From Pseudomonadota bacterium (lineage in GTDB: Bacteria > Bdellovibrionota > Bdellovibrionia > Bdellovibrionales > JAEYZS01): 10,888 nucleotides of DNA. Of the stretch, positions 4,719 through 10,888 are shown piece by piece; within the stretch, counting starts at the first letter, position 1, and each line of letters opens with the position of its first letter. The notes beneath the pieces are model-generated. The model ran no database searches and was not told the origin of the DNA. It saw only the letters and a list, made by a program, of their open reading frames with translations. The position numbers were made by a program, and so were the translations under genes. The stretch lies in NCBI GenBank assembly GCA_023427925.1, contig JAEYZS010000140.1:1-10888 (forward strand), in the 5' to 3' direction.

Positions 4719-7121
4719 ATGAATGATATGTCTAAAATGATTGAAAAATTTCAAAGAGATATTGCAGTAGTTATGTGGATCGCAGGAAGTCTTTTTCTTA
4801 CGCTTGCGCTGTGGAGCTATAATCCAGCTGATCCTTCATTAAATTCAACAGGAACAAGAGGTGCCGTTCAGAACCTCTGTGGCTACTTTGGAAGCTTTAT
4901 GTCTGACCTCATCTATCAGGCATTTGGCTTAACAGCATGGATATTTGTACTAGCGGGACTAAGACATGCTTATATTAGACTTAAAGATTCCGGAAAGAAT
5001 TCAAACAAGCTGAGCACAGGAGCAAGTATTATCCTGGCGTCATTATTTATTGTTGTTTGCTCTTCGTTGATTTCACTTTATTTTCCACAAGAAAAAATTT
5101 TCAATAACGGAATTTATGCTGGCGGTCTTTTGGGGCTGGTGTCTACCAAAGCGCTTGTCGCTGTATTCAATACAGCAGGTGTTTCTCTGATTCTGTGGAG
5201 CTCTCTAACCATGCTCCTCATTTTTTATACAGAAAAATCTCTAAAAGAATTTGCGCAAATCCTTTTTCCAAAAACTCTCATTAGGAAGCTAATAGATGTT
5301 CGTGACAGTTTGTTTGTGACTTTAAAAACCTTATTCAAAAAACCAGTTCAAATTAAAAAACGAGCGGCCCCTGTAATTGAATCAAAGACTTTTAAAGCCC
5401 TCCAATCTGAAAAGGTGGACGGAGGAGGGGCCGAAGAAGACGATAGCGAAGATGCTTTTGAAATAGATAAAGATCTTGAAGAAGAATTTATGGATGCAGT
5501 TGACGGAGATGAGCAAAGAAAAGCTAACTTCGTAATCCAAAAAATGAATGAACGAAAAGCCAAAATAACTCAAGAAGCCCATAAAAAACTTAAAAGAATT
5601 GAAAACTGGGAGCTACCCAAGCTTTCTATATTAGAAACGGCACCTTCTTCGGGAGTCCGGGTTGATGAAAAAGTAATTAAGAAAAACACATTCCTTTTAG
5701 AAGATAAACTGGCACAATTTTCTGTCAAAGGGCAAGTCGTAGCCGTGCGCCCAGGCCCCGCGGTGACAATGTATGAATTCAAACCAAATGCCGATGTGAA
5801 GATTTCTAAAATTACTGAATTAGCGGATGATTTGTCATTAGCATTGAGTACGGAATCGGTGCGCATCATAGCGCCACTTCCAGGCAGAGACGTTGTTGGC
5901 ATTGAAACAGCAAATCCAAAAAGAGAGTCGGTACTTTTAAGAGAAATTGTCGAAGATTCGGCATTCTGGGATGACAAGGTTAAGCTTCCCATTGCCTTAG
6001 GTAAAGAGGCAAATGGTGAGCCCAAAACGGTAGACCTCAGGAAAATGCCACATCTCTTGGTAGCGGGTACAACGGGGTCAGGAAAGTCCGTATTTATTAA
6101 CTCTCTACTTACGGGTTTATTGTTTAAGCACTCTCCCAAAACTTTGAAAGTTATTATTGTTGATCCGAAGCAAGTGGATCTTGCAGCCTTTCACAACATT
6201 CCACACTTGATTATGCCTCCAATTAAAGAGCCCAAAAAAGCTGTCGTAAGTTTACGTTGGGCCGTAAGAGAAATGGAAAAAAGATATCGATCGATGTCGA
6301 AATTTAATACGCGTGGAATTGAAGCTTTTAATGAAAAGGTCGCTGAGTTTTCCAAACAGCAAGCATCGGAGCATCAAGCGTACAATGATGAATTAGACGC
6401 TCAAAATAGAGGTAGCGTCGAGGGCTATTATTTCCAAGAACTTCCCTACATTGTTATCATCGTAGAGGAGTTCGGGGACTTGATGGCAGTTGATAAAGCC
6501 AACACCGAGCAACTCATTGTTCGATTGGCTCAAATGGCGAGAGCTTGCGGTATGCACTTGGTACTAGCAATGCAATCTCCACGACGTGACGTTGTAACAG
6601 GCTTGATCAAAACAAATATCCCTGGGCGCATTAGCTTTAAGGTCGCTTCAAAAATGGATTCAAGAATTATTCTCGATGAGTCGGGAGCAGAAAGATTGCT
6701 GGCTCAAGGCGATATGCTTTTCTTGGCACCCGGAGTTTCTAAACCACAAAGGCACCATGGGGCATGGGTTTCAGAAAGTGAGATCACAGAGTTGACAAGT
6801 TTCTGGTCTAAACAATCTGAGCCAGAGTTTGATCCATCGGCTATGAAAACACTTGAGGGTTCTGGCGGAGGATTCGAGTTCTCTAATGGTTCAAGTGGAG
6901 CGGGTTTTGATGGTGGAGAAGATGAGGGTTCTGATGAACGATACGATGAACTTTTAGCGTATGTCTCTGGCTTAAAAGAAGTCAGCGCTTCTCTATTACA
7001 AAGAAAGTTTAGATTGGGATATCCCCGAGCTGCTCGAATCATTGAGATATTCGAAAAAGAAGGCATAGTGGGACCGGCAAACGGTAGCAAACCTCGCCAG
7101 GTCCTTGTTAATAAACTTTAA
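4719..7121 (+). CDS. ftsK: DNA translocase FtsK
   Basis: Septum-anchored DNA pump that clears chromosome termini during division; 800 residues, typical of FtsK/SpoIIIE proteins with a short linker. The N-terminal membrane domain has hydrophobic segments near 15-33, 64-82, 101-122 and 134-169. A basic then very acidic linker (about 205-300, with EEDDSEDAFEIDKDLEEEF at 239-257) leads to the alpha domain (about 320-420). The motor beta domain carries Walker A (AGTTGSGKS, 449-457), VDPKQVDLAAF (481-491), a Walker B-like IVIIVEEFGDLM (578-589) and TGLIKTNIPGRISFKV (627-642). A Gly/Ser-rich hinge (713-735) precedes the winged-helix gamma domain (about 738-800), which normally reads KOPS and activates XerD. 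Odd points: the Walker B Asp is Glu583, and the usual TQRPS sensor sequence reads MQSPR (618-622). The ATG at 4719 lacks a ribosome-binding site; ATGs at 4728 and 4737 are alternatives. Confidence 0.95.
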   Translation: MNDMSKMIEKFQRDIAVVMWIAGSLFLTLALWSYNPADPSLNSTGTRGAVQNLCGYFGSFMSDLIYQAFGLTAWIFVLAGLRHAYIRLKDSGKNSNKLSTGASIILASLFIVVCSSLISLYFPQEKIFNNGIYAGGLLGLVSTKALVAVFNTAGVSLILWSSLTMLLIFYTEKSLKEFAQILFPKTLIRKLIDVRDSLFVTLKTLFKKPVQIKKRAAPVIESKTFKALQSEKVDGGGAEEDDSEDAFEIDKDLEEEFMDAVDGDEQRKANFVIQKMNERKAKITQEAHKKLKRIENWELPKLSILETAPSSGVRVDEKVIKKNTFLLEDKLAQFSVKGQVVAVRPGPAVTMYEFKPNADVKISKITELADDLSLALSTESVRIIAPLPGRDVVGIETANPKRESVLLREIVEDSAFWDDKVKLPIALGKEANGEPKTVDLRKMPHLLVAGTTGSGKSVFINSLLTGLLFKHSPKTLKVIIVDPKQVDLAAFHNIPHLIMPPIKEPKKAVVSLRWAVREMEKRYRSMSKFNTRGIEAFNEKVAEFSKQQASEHQAYNDELDAQNRGSVEGYYFQELPYIVIIVEEFGDLMAVDKANTEQLIVRLAQMARACGMHLVLAMQSPRRDVVTGLIKTNIPGRISFKVASKMDSRIILDESGAERLLAQGDMLFLAPGVSKPQRHHGAWVSESEITELTSFWSKQSEPEFDPSAMKTLEGSGGGFEFSNGSSGAGFDGGEDEGSDERYDELLAYVSGLKEVSASLLQRKFRLGYPRAARIIEIFEKEGIVGPANGSKPRQVLVNKL

Positions 7122-7131
7122 TCTTCGCGCT

Positions 7132-7175
7132 TTGCATCGAATGCAATCTGTAAGTGAATCTTGTGGATTGCATTC
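7132..7175 (+). promoter_or_regulatory. Pair of mutually exclusive hairpins between ftsK and the TPR gene
   Basis: GAATGCAATC (7139-7148) is the exact reverse complement of GATTGCATTC (7166-7175), giving a ten-base-pair stem with a 17-base loop. The same 5' arm can instead pair upstream: TTGCAT (7132-7137) with ATGCAA (7141-7146), a six-base-pair stem with a three-base loop. The two cannot form together, an arrangement seen in attenuators. There is no proper T run after the long stem (TTCATATGTTGTTT follows). It could be a weak ftsK terminator, a leader switch for the downstream operon, or a protein-binding palindrome. Confidence 0.45.
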
Positions 7176-7219
7176 TTCATATGTTGTTTCTGGTAGTTTA
7201 TCGTAGTAATAGTTTAAGA

Positions 7220-8086
7220 ATGAAATTGGCTTGTTCCCTTCTAATTATATTTCTGTCGACGGCAGCGCTCTATGCTCAAGAAGGGCTTAAGAGCAAAGAG
7301 AGCTATAAAGACATTATTAAAAAAGCCCAGAATCTGACACTTCAACAAAACAGATTGCAAGCCTCCCAAGTCTTGGAGAGAGTCATTCAGTCAGAGTCTT
7401 ACAACAAAAAAGCTCAAGAAGAGTTAAAAAAAACCCTAGATGAGATCTCAACGATTTTCTATACAGAAAAGACACAAAAGCTTTTTGAATATGCAAAGTC
7501 CCTTTTGCGAGAGTCAGAAGCAGAGTCGCTCGCTAAATTTAATGAAGCTTTAAAAATCGAAGCCAATAACATTACAATTCTATTATGGAGCGGGCGACTT
7601 TCTTTGATGATGGGCCGGTGTGAAGATGCAAATCAAAAAGCAACCAAAGGACTTGAAATAAATCCATTTTCTCCGCAGCTTCAACTTTTAGAAATTCAAG
7701 CAATGGCGTGCTCTCAAAGTATTGAGGGGCTCGATCGAGCATTTGGAGAGTACAGTCATCTTCAAGATGTGTATCCCTTGTATTATCATATGGCTATGGC
7801 CCAAAAATTCTATCTTCAAAAAGAATATCCTAAGGCGACATACCATATTACAAAAGCAAAACAGATCGATAGAGAATTTCCAGAGATTTATTATTGGGAG
7901 ATACAAATTTTAACGAAACAAGAACTTACGGCTAAAGAACCTGTATCAAGATACGTGAGAATGTGCAAAACGATTTCTAAGGCAGATTATCTCAAATACG
8001 AACTAGAGCCCAGGCTGTGTCGGGAGTTCAAGACAGTAGAAATTGAATATAAAAATATTTTAGAGCGAGAAAGCAAAAAGGATTAG
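7220..8086 (+). CDS. Exported TPR-repeat protein
   Basis: A 288-residue protein with an N-terminal signal peptide (MKLACSLLIIFLSTAALYA, predicted cleavage after A19 before QE), so it is probably periplasmic. The mature part is almost all helical with TPR-like helix pairs: around 101-135 (SLAKFNEALKIEANNITILL, with a following MGRCEDANQKATKGLEINP at 131-149), and again around 185-222 (YPLYYHMAMAQKFYLQKEY then ATYHITKAKQID). TPR proteins are scaffolds for protein-protein contact; the partner cannot be read from the sequence. The frame extends upstream to a GTG at 7154 and an ATG at 7181, but only the ATG at 7220 places a proper signal peptide at the N terminus. The site before it is weak. It is the first gene of the run and lies three bases before the lipoprotein gene, so an envelope role is likely. 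Confidence 0.8.
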   Translation: MKLACSLLIIFLSTAALYAQEGLKSKESYKDIIKKAQNLTLQQNRLQASQVLERVIQSESYNKKAQEELKKTLDEISTIFYTEKTQKLFEYAKSLLRESEAESLAKFNEALKIEANNITILLWSGRLSLMMGRCEDANQKATKGLEINPFSPQLQLLEIQAMACSQSIEGLDRAFGEYSHLQDVYPLYYHMAMAQKFYLQKEYPKATYHITKAKQIDREFPEIYYWEIQILTKQELTAKEPVSRYVRMCKTISKADYLKYELEPRLCREFKTVEIEYKNILERESKKD

Positions 8087-8089
8087 TTT

Positions 8090-8317
8090 ATGAACAAACT
8101 CATTTGTTATTGCCTCATTCTGATGGCAACTACTTTATATGGTCTATCGGGGTGTGGAGTAAGAGGCGACCCTGTGCCGCCAAAGATGCCGGCAGAGCTA
8201 GGTCGCGGGCAGCCCACTTATAAAGGTGCAACGGAAGATCTTGCCTTTCCAACGGTGCCGCCGGTTTTAGCTCCAAGCGTAGAAGATAAAAAAGAAAAAG
8301 AAGATGAAAAAAAATAA
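8090..8317 (+). CDS. Small lipoprotein, LptM (YifL)-like
   Basis: A 75-residue lipoprotein. Residues 1-21 form a type II signal peptide with lipobox LSGC (19-22), so C22 should be lipidated. The mature start CGVRGDPVPPKMP resembles E. coli LptM (YifL), whose mature protein begins CGLKGPLYFPP. The rest is proline-rich, then a Lys/Glu tail. In E. coli yifL lies directly upstream of dapF, exactly as here, and LptM assists maturation of the LPS translocon protein LptD. The match in position and mature N-terminal pattern supports the same family, but the sequence is too short for certainty and a generic anchored peptide is the alternative. AAGGA (8078-8082) sits seven bases before the ATG. The gene starts three bases after the TPR gene and overlaps dapF by 14 bases. 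Position +2 after the cysteine is Gly, not Asp, which is compatible with outer-membrane sorting. Confidence 0.75.
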   Translation: MNKLICYCLILMATTLYGLSGCGVRGDPVPPKMPAELGRGQPTYKGATEDLAFPTVPPVLAPSVEDKKEKEDEKK

Positions 8318-9107
8318 TAAAATTAAATTCAGCAAACTCGAAGGCGCGGGTAATGACTTTATTATCGTTGACCTGAGATCTAAGCAGAGGATTCTCAAAA
8401 GGAATCGCAAAAATCTAGTTCGCGCAATATGCGATCGCAACTTTGGCGTAGGGGCAGATGGATTAATTTTTTTAGAAAAAACAAATAATCGCAATAGCCA
8501 CTTTAAATGGGACTTTTACAATAAAGATGGGTCTCACGCTGAAATGTGCCTCAACGCCTCTCGATGTGTGATTCGATATGCTCTTAACAAGGATAAGCGA
8601 CAAGAGATTGTTTTTGAATCTATTGTGGGCCTTGTCATTGGAAAAAAACTCGGAAAGAACATTATGGCCGAGTTACCCCTAAAACGCGGAAAGATCGAAA
8701 TCTTATCTCTTAAGGCAAAAAATAATACTATCGAGGGCTATGCTGTGAACTCTGGAGTTCCTCATTTTGTTGTGCACAAGGATTTTAAAAACCTTCAGGC
8801 ATTAAAAGAAGTATCATCAAATTTGAGATTTCATAAACATTTTAAAAAGCCCGGTAGCAATGTGACATATTGGAATGGGAAAGGTTCGTCTGTGAAGGCG
8901 GTGACTTTTGAAAGAGGCGTAGAAGATTTCACCTTAGCATGCGGGACTGGCGCTGTAGCGGTGGGTATGGTATTTGACGATGTTTACAAAAAAAACCCCA
9001 TAGATGTGCAAATGCCGGGCGGAAAAATCGAAGTTAAAATAAAAGAGAAATCAGCAATTATAAATGGACCGGCAGAGTTAATTTGCGAAGGAGAATTCTA
9101 TGTTTGA
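8304..9107 (+). CDS. dapF: Diaminopimelate epimerase
   Basis: DapF interconverts LL- and meso-diaminopimelate, the last step before peptidoglycan use or decarboxylation to lysine. It is PLP-independent and uses two cysteines. The length (267 residues) is normal. Visible motifs: LEGAGNDFIIVD (12-23), FGVGADGLI (47-55), NKDGSHAEMC ending in catalytic C82, VNSGVPHFV (148-156), GSNVTYW (184-190), FERGVEDFTLACGTGA (202-217) with catalytic C213, and MPGG (237-240). Both cysteines and the substrate-binding Asn17, Asn73, Asn149, Asn186, Glu203 and Arg204 are present. One oddity: the usual CGNGxRC after the first cysteine reads CLNASRC (82-88), so Gly83 is Leu and Gly85 is Ala. The ATG at 8304 overlaps the lipoprotein gene by 14 bases, and dapA overlaps its end by eight, so translation is probably coupled. 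Confidence 0.93.
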   Translation: MKKNNKIKFSKLEGAGNDFIIVDLRSKQRILKRNRKNLVRAICDRNFGVGADGLIFLEKTNNRNSHFKWDFYNKDGSHAEMCLNASRCVIRYALNKDKRQEIVFESIVGLVIGKKLGKNIMAELPLKRGKIEILSLKAKNNTIEGYAVNSGVPHFVVHKDFKNLQALKEVSSNLRFHKHFKKPGSNVTYWNGKGSSVKAVTFERGVEDFTLACGTGAVAVGMVFDDVYKKNPIDVQMPGGKIEVKIKEKSAIINGPAELICEGEFYV

Positions 9108-9963
9108 GGGAATTATAACGGCCCTTGTAACACCGTTTAAAAACGGAGAAGTGGACTACCCGTCCTTAAAAAACCTTATAAGACAACAATTAGATCAAGG
9201 TGTTGACGGCTTTGTTGTCCATGGGACTACGGCAGAAAGTCCAACGACAACCGATTTAGAAAAAGAAAAAATATTTCAGTTTGTAAAATCAGAAGTGGCA
9301 GGAGCTGTTCCGTTAATCGCAGGAGCGGGAACTAACTCTACTGAGGATTCAATTCTTAAATCAAAAAAAGCAGAGTCATGGGGAGCAGACGGGCTTTTGT
9401 TGGTGGTTCCTTACTATAACAAGCCTCCCCAAAGAGGACTCTTTGAACATTTCAACAAAATTGCGAATTCAGTGGAACTTCCTTCTATACTTTATAATGT
9501 CCCAGGGCGGACAATCACTTCGCTTGAAGTTGATACAGTAGTTGCGTTGAGTGAAAACAAGAAATTTGCGGGTATTAAAGAAGCCACAGGAGATGTTGAA
9601 TTAGGAGCGAAAATTATCTCCAAGGTTCGTAAGGATTTTGCGGTACTAAGTGGTGATGACGCCACTTGCATGGCTCTAGCTTCACGTGGAGGGAAGGGAG
9701 TGATCTCGGTAGCTTCCCATTTGATTTCAGGAAAAATGAGAGAGATTTATAAGAGAATAAAGTCGGGGGACACCACCGCTTTAAAGGATTACGAAAAGCT
9801 CCTTCCGCTTATCGATAGCCTTTACATCGAAGCAAATCCAATTCCTGTTAAATATGCATTAAAAAAATTAGGGGTCTTAGAATCAGAAGAACTGCGATTG
9901 CCTTTAGTTTCACTCTCTAATGAGCTAAGACCAAAAGTAGAAAGCCAATTAAAAGGATTATAA
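9100..9963 (+). CDS. dapA: 4-hydroxy-tetrahydrodipicolinate synthase
   Basis: DapA condenses pyruvate with aspartate semialdehyde, the committed step of lysine and diaminopimelate synthesis. The 287-residue protein is a TIM barrel of class I aldolase type. Key residues are visible: Schiff-base K160 in GIKEATGD, T43-T44 in GTTAES, Y106 in PYYNKPPQRGL, Y132 and R137 in LYNVPGRT, and the structural ANPIPVKYAL (245-254). GTTAES has Ala where most DapA have Gly. At the lysine allosteric site, the residue matching E. coli His56 is K55 and Glu84 is D83, suggesting weak or absent lysine feedback (inference). The start is strong: AAGGAG (9088-9093) lies six bases before the ATG, which overlaps dapF by eight bases. 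Related aldolases such as N-acetylneuraminate lyase share the fold, but dapF and dapB on either side settle the assignment. Confidence 0.94.
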   Translation: MFEGIITALVTPFKNGEVDYPSLKNLIRQQLDQGVDGFVVHGTTAESPTTTDLEKEKIFQFVKSEVAGAVPLIAGAGTNSTEDSILKSKKAESWGADGLLLVVPYYNKPPQRGLFEHFNKIANSVELPSILYNVPGRTITSLEVDTVVALSENKKFAGIKEATGDVELGAKIISKVRKDFAVLSGDDATCMALASRGGKGVISVASHLISGKMREIYKRIKSGDTTALKDYEKLLPLIDSLYIEANPIPVKYALKKLGVLESEELRLPLVSLSNELRPKVESQLKGL

Positions 9964-10598
9964 TGAGCAAGGTATTTTTGTTTGGAGCTAGCGGCAAGAT
10001 GGGCGGAGAAATTTCTGCTCTTATAAAAAAAGATAAGAAACTTCGGCTCACCGATCGGTTGGAGAAAGCAGACGTTGTCATTGATTTTTCTAATGCCGAA
10101 GTCTTTTTGGACAATTTGAGTGTCGCCTTAAAAGCCAAAACACCGTTTGTTTGTGGAACTACGGGTTTATCAGAAAAGCAGTTTAAAAAATTAAAACTTG
10201 CTTCAAAAAAAATCCCAGTATTGTGGGCGTCGAATATGAGTATGGGAGTTAATGTTTTAAATCAAATGCTAAAAAGTTTAACTGCAATTAAGGATTATGA
10301 TTTTTACATTGAAGAAACTCACCACATTCACAAAAAAGATGCGCCGAGTGGAACAGCCCTAACCATTCAAAAGCATTTGGAGAGGGCCATTAAAAAGAAA
10401 ACTAAAAAAGTTTTGTCCTTTCGAGAGGGCGAAGTTTTTGGACAGCACAAGGTTATTGTAAAAGGCCCCGAAGAAACCTTGCTCATTCAGCACGATGCTC
10501 TGAACCGAACGGTCTTTGCAAAAGGAGCAATAACTTGTGCAAAGTGGATTCTGAAAAAGAAGCCAGGATATTATTCGATTGAGGATGTTTTAAAATGA
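9963..10598 (+). CDS. dapB: 4-hydroxy-tetrahydrodipicolinate reductase
   Basis: DapB reduces the DapA product to tetrahydrodipicolinate with NAD(P)H. At 211 residues it is of the short type, much shorter than E. coli DapB (273) but close to the Thermotoga length. Motifs: nucleotide-binding GASGKMG (8-14), VVIDFSNAE (38-46), CGTTG (64-68), NMSMGVNVL (91-99), the catalytic EETHHIHKKDAPSGTA (117-132, with H120 and K124), REGEVFGQH (154-162) and HDALNRTVFAKGA (177-189). The missing length is mostly between the nucleotide-binding motif and VIDFS, so the loop that carries acidic and basic cofactor-selecting residues in E. coli is nearly absent. AAGGA (9953-9957) is five bases upstream. It overlaps dapA by one base (TAATG) and the next gene by four (ATGA). 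Confidence 0.93.
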   Translation: MSKVFLFGASGKMGGEISALIKKDKKLRLTDRLEKADVVIDFSNAEVFLDNLSVALKAKTPFVCGTTGLSEKQFKKLKLASKKIPVLWASNMSMGVNVLNQMLKSLTAIKDYDFYIEETHHIHKKDAPSGTALTIQKHLERAIKKKTKKVLSFREGEVFGQHKVIVKGPEETLLIQHDALNRTVFAKGAITCAKWILKKKPGYYSIEDVLK

Positions 10599-10888
10599 AT
10601 TTTCCCGCACCACCCCTTTCTTTGCATAGAGCTTTGATAGGAGTCCAAACAGATCTTGAGCCGAGTTTAACTTTGCACAGGAGAATAGCTAAGTCTCTTT
10701 ATCGTACTGCAGACATTCATGGAGTTTCCGGTGTTTACCAATACACTGACAATGACGAACAAGGGCTAACAGTGGTTTATTCATTAAGAACACAATCGGA
10801 GCCCAACGATTTAAAGCAAAAAATAAACGAGATCACAAAGAACATAAATAGCACGAGGTACAAAATTGAAATCATCGTATTTGATGAT
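10595..10888 (+). CDS. Unidentified protein, 5' part (runs off the window)
   Basis: The frame opens at an ATG that shares ATGA with the dapB stop and stays open for 98 codons to the edge. The translation begins MNFPAPPLSLHRALIGVQTD and has no signal peptide. It contains charged helical stretches (EPSLTLHRRIAKSLYR, 22-37, and NDLKQKINEITKNI, 71-84) between two strand-like segments, VSGVYQYTDNDEQGLTVVYSL (44-64) and RYKIEIIVF (88-96). That beta-alpha-beta alternation suggests a small alpha/beta domain; I do not recognise the family. The four-base overlap and co-direction imply translational coupling to the dap genes, so it probably belongs to the same operon. Codon usage looks like its neighbours. 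No ribosome-binding site of its own is obvious. Confidence 0.75.
   Translation, partial: MNFPAPPLSLHRALIGVQTDLEPSLTLHRRIAKSLYRTADIHGVSGVYQYTDNDEQGLTVVYSLRTQSEPNDLKQKINEITKNINSTRYKIEIIVFDD

Noticed and set aside
5570..6139. Minus-strand open frame of 189 codons inside ftsK
   Set aside because: It is antisense to the conserved FtsK alpha/beta domains, with no ribosome-binding site or recognisable motif.
7154..7219. Upstream extension of the TPR protein from the GTG at 7154 or ATG at 7181
   Set aside because: It would place residues before a good signal peptide and overlap the hairpin; no ribosome-binding site supports it.
7121..7219. Lysine riboswitch upstream of the dap operon
   Set aside because: The gap is under 100 bases, far shorter than a lysine riboswitch, and it shows simple competing hairpins rather than the five-helix junction.

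Overview
The window carries a compact, AT-rich stretch of housekeeping genes from a Gram-negative bacterium. I recognise ribosomal, replication, division, tRNA-modification and lysine/peptidoglycan precursor genes, plus a small lipoprotein. The set (DUF2232-type membrane protein beside rplI, genuine Fis, full-length FtsK, LptM-like lipoprotein ahead of dapF) suggests a proteobacterium in the broad sense. A Bdellovibrionota/deltaproteobacterial lineage is my best guess, but this is inference from gene order and protein character, not a proven assignment. I see no insertion sequence, phage module, CRISPR array, tRNA or rRNA.

Layout. Bases 2-3158, plus strand: the 3' end of rpsF, a seven- to eight-segment membrane protein, rplI and dnaB. 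This is the classic S6-L9-DnaB neighbourhood, but no rpsR (S18) is present between rpsF and rplI. Bases 3159-3639: a 63-residue orphan protein flanked by two spacers rich in inverted repeats. The second spacer lies between convergent genes and holds a nested 61-nt stem-loop. Bases 3640-4650, minus strand: queE followed by fis, probably one transcript. A 68-bp gap separates queE from the divergent ftsK (4719-7121, plus strand). Bases 7132-7175 hold two mutually exclusive hairpins. Bases 7220-10888, plus strand: a tightly packed run of an exported TPR protein, a small lipoprotein, dapF, dapA, dapB and the start of an unidentified gene. Its genes are separated by 3 bases or overlap by 1 to 14 bases.

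How the genes fit together. DapA, DapB and DapF form, reduce and epimerise intermediates on the way to meso-diaminopimelate, needed for peptidoglycan and lysine. The lipoprotein resembles LptM (YifL), whose gene also precedes dapF in Escherichia coli, so an envelope theme runs through the run. FtsK couples chromosome segregation to division, QueE makes the queuosine precursor CDG, and Fis is a nucleoid protein or regulator.

I did not find a convincing novel defence or mobile system. The items most worth checking are the 61-nt structured element between the convergent genes, the LptM-like lipoprotein, the altered catalytic-loop sequence in DapF, the changed Walker B and sensor motifs in FtsK, and the unidentified gene running off the right edge.
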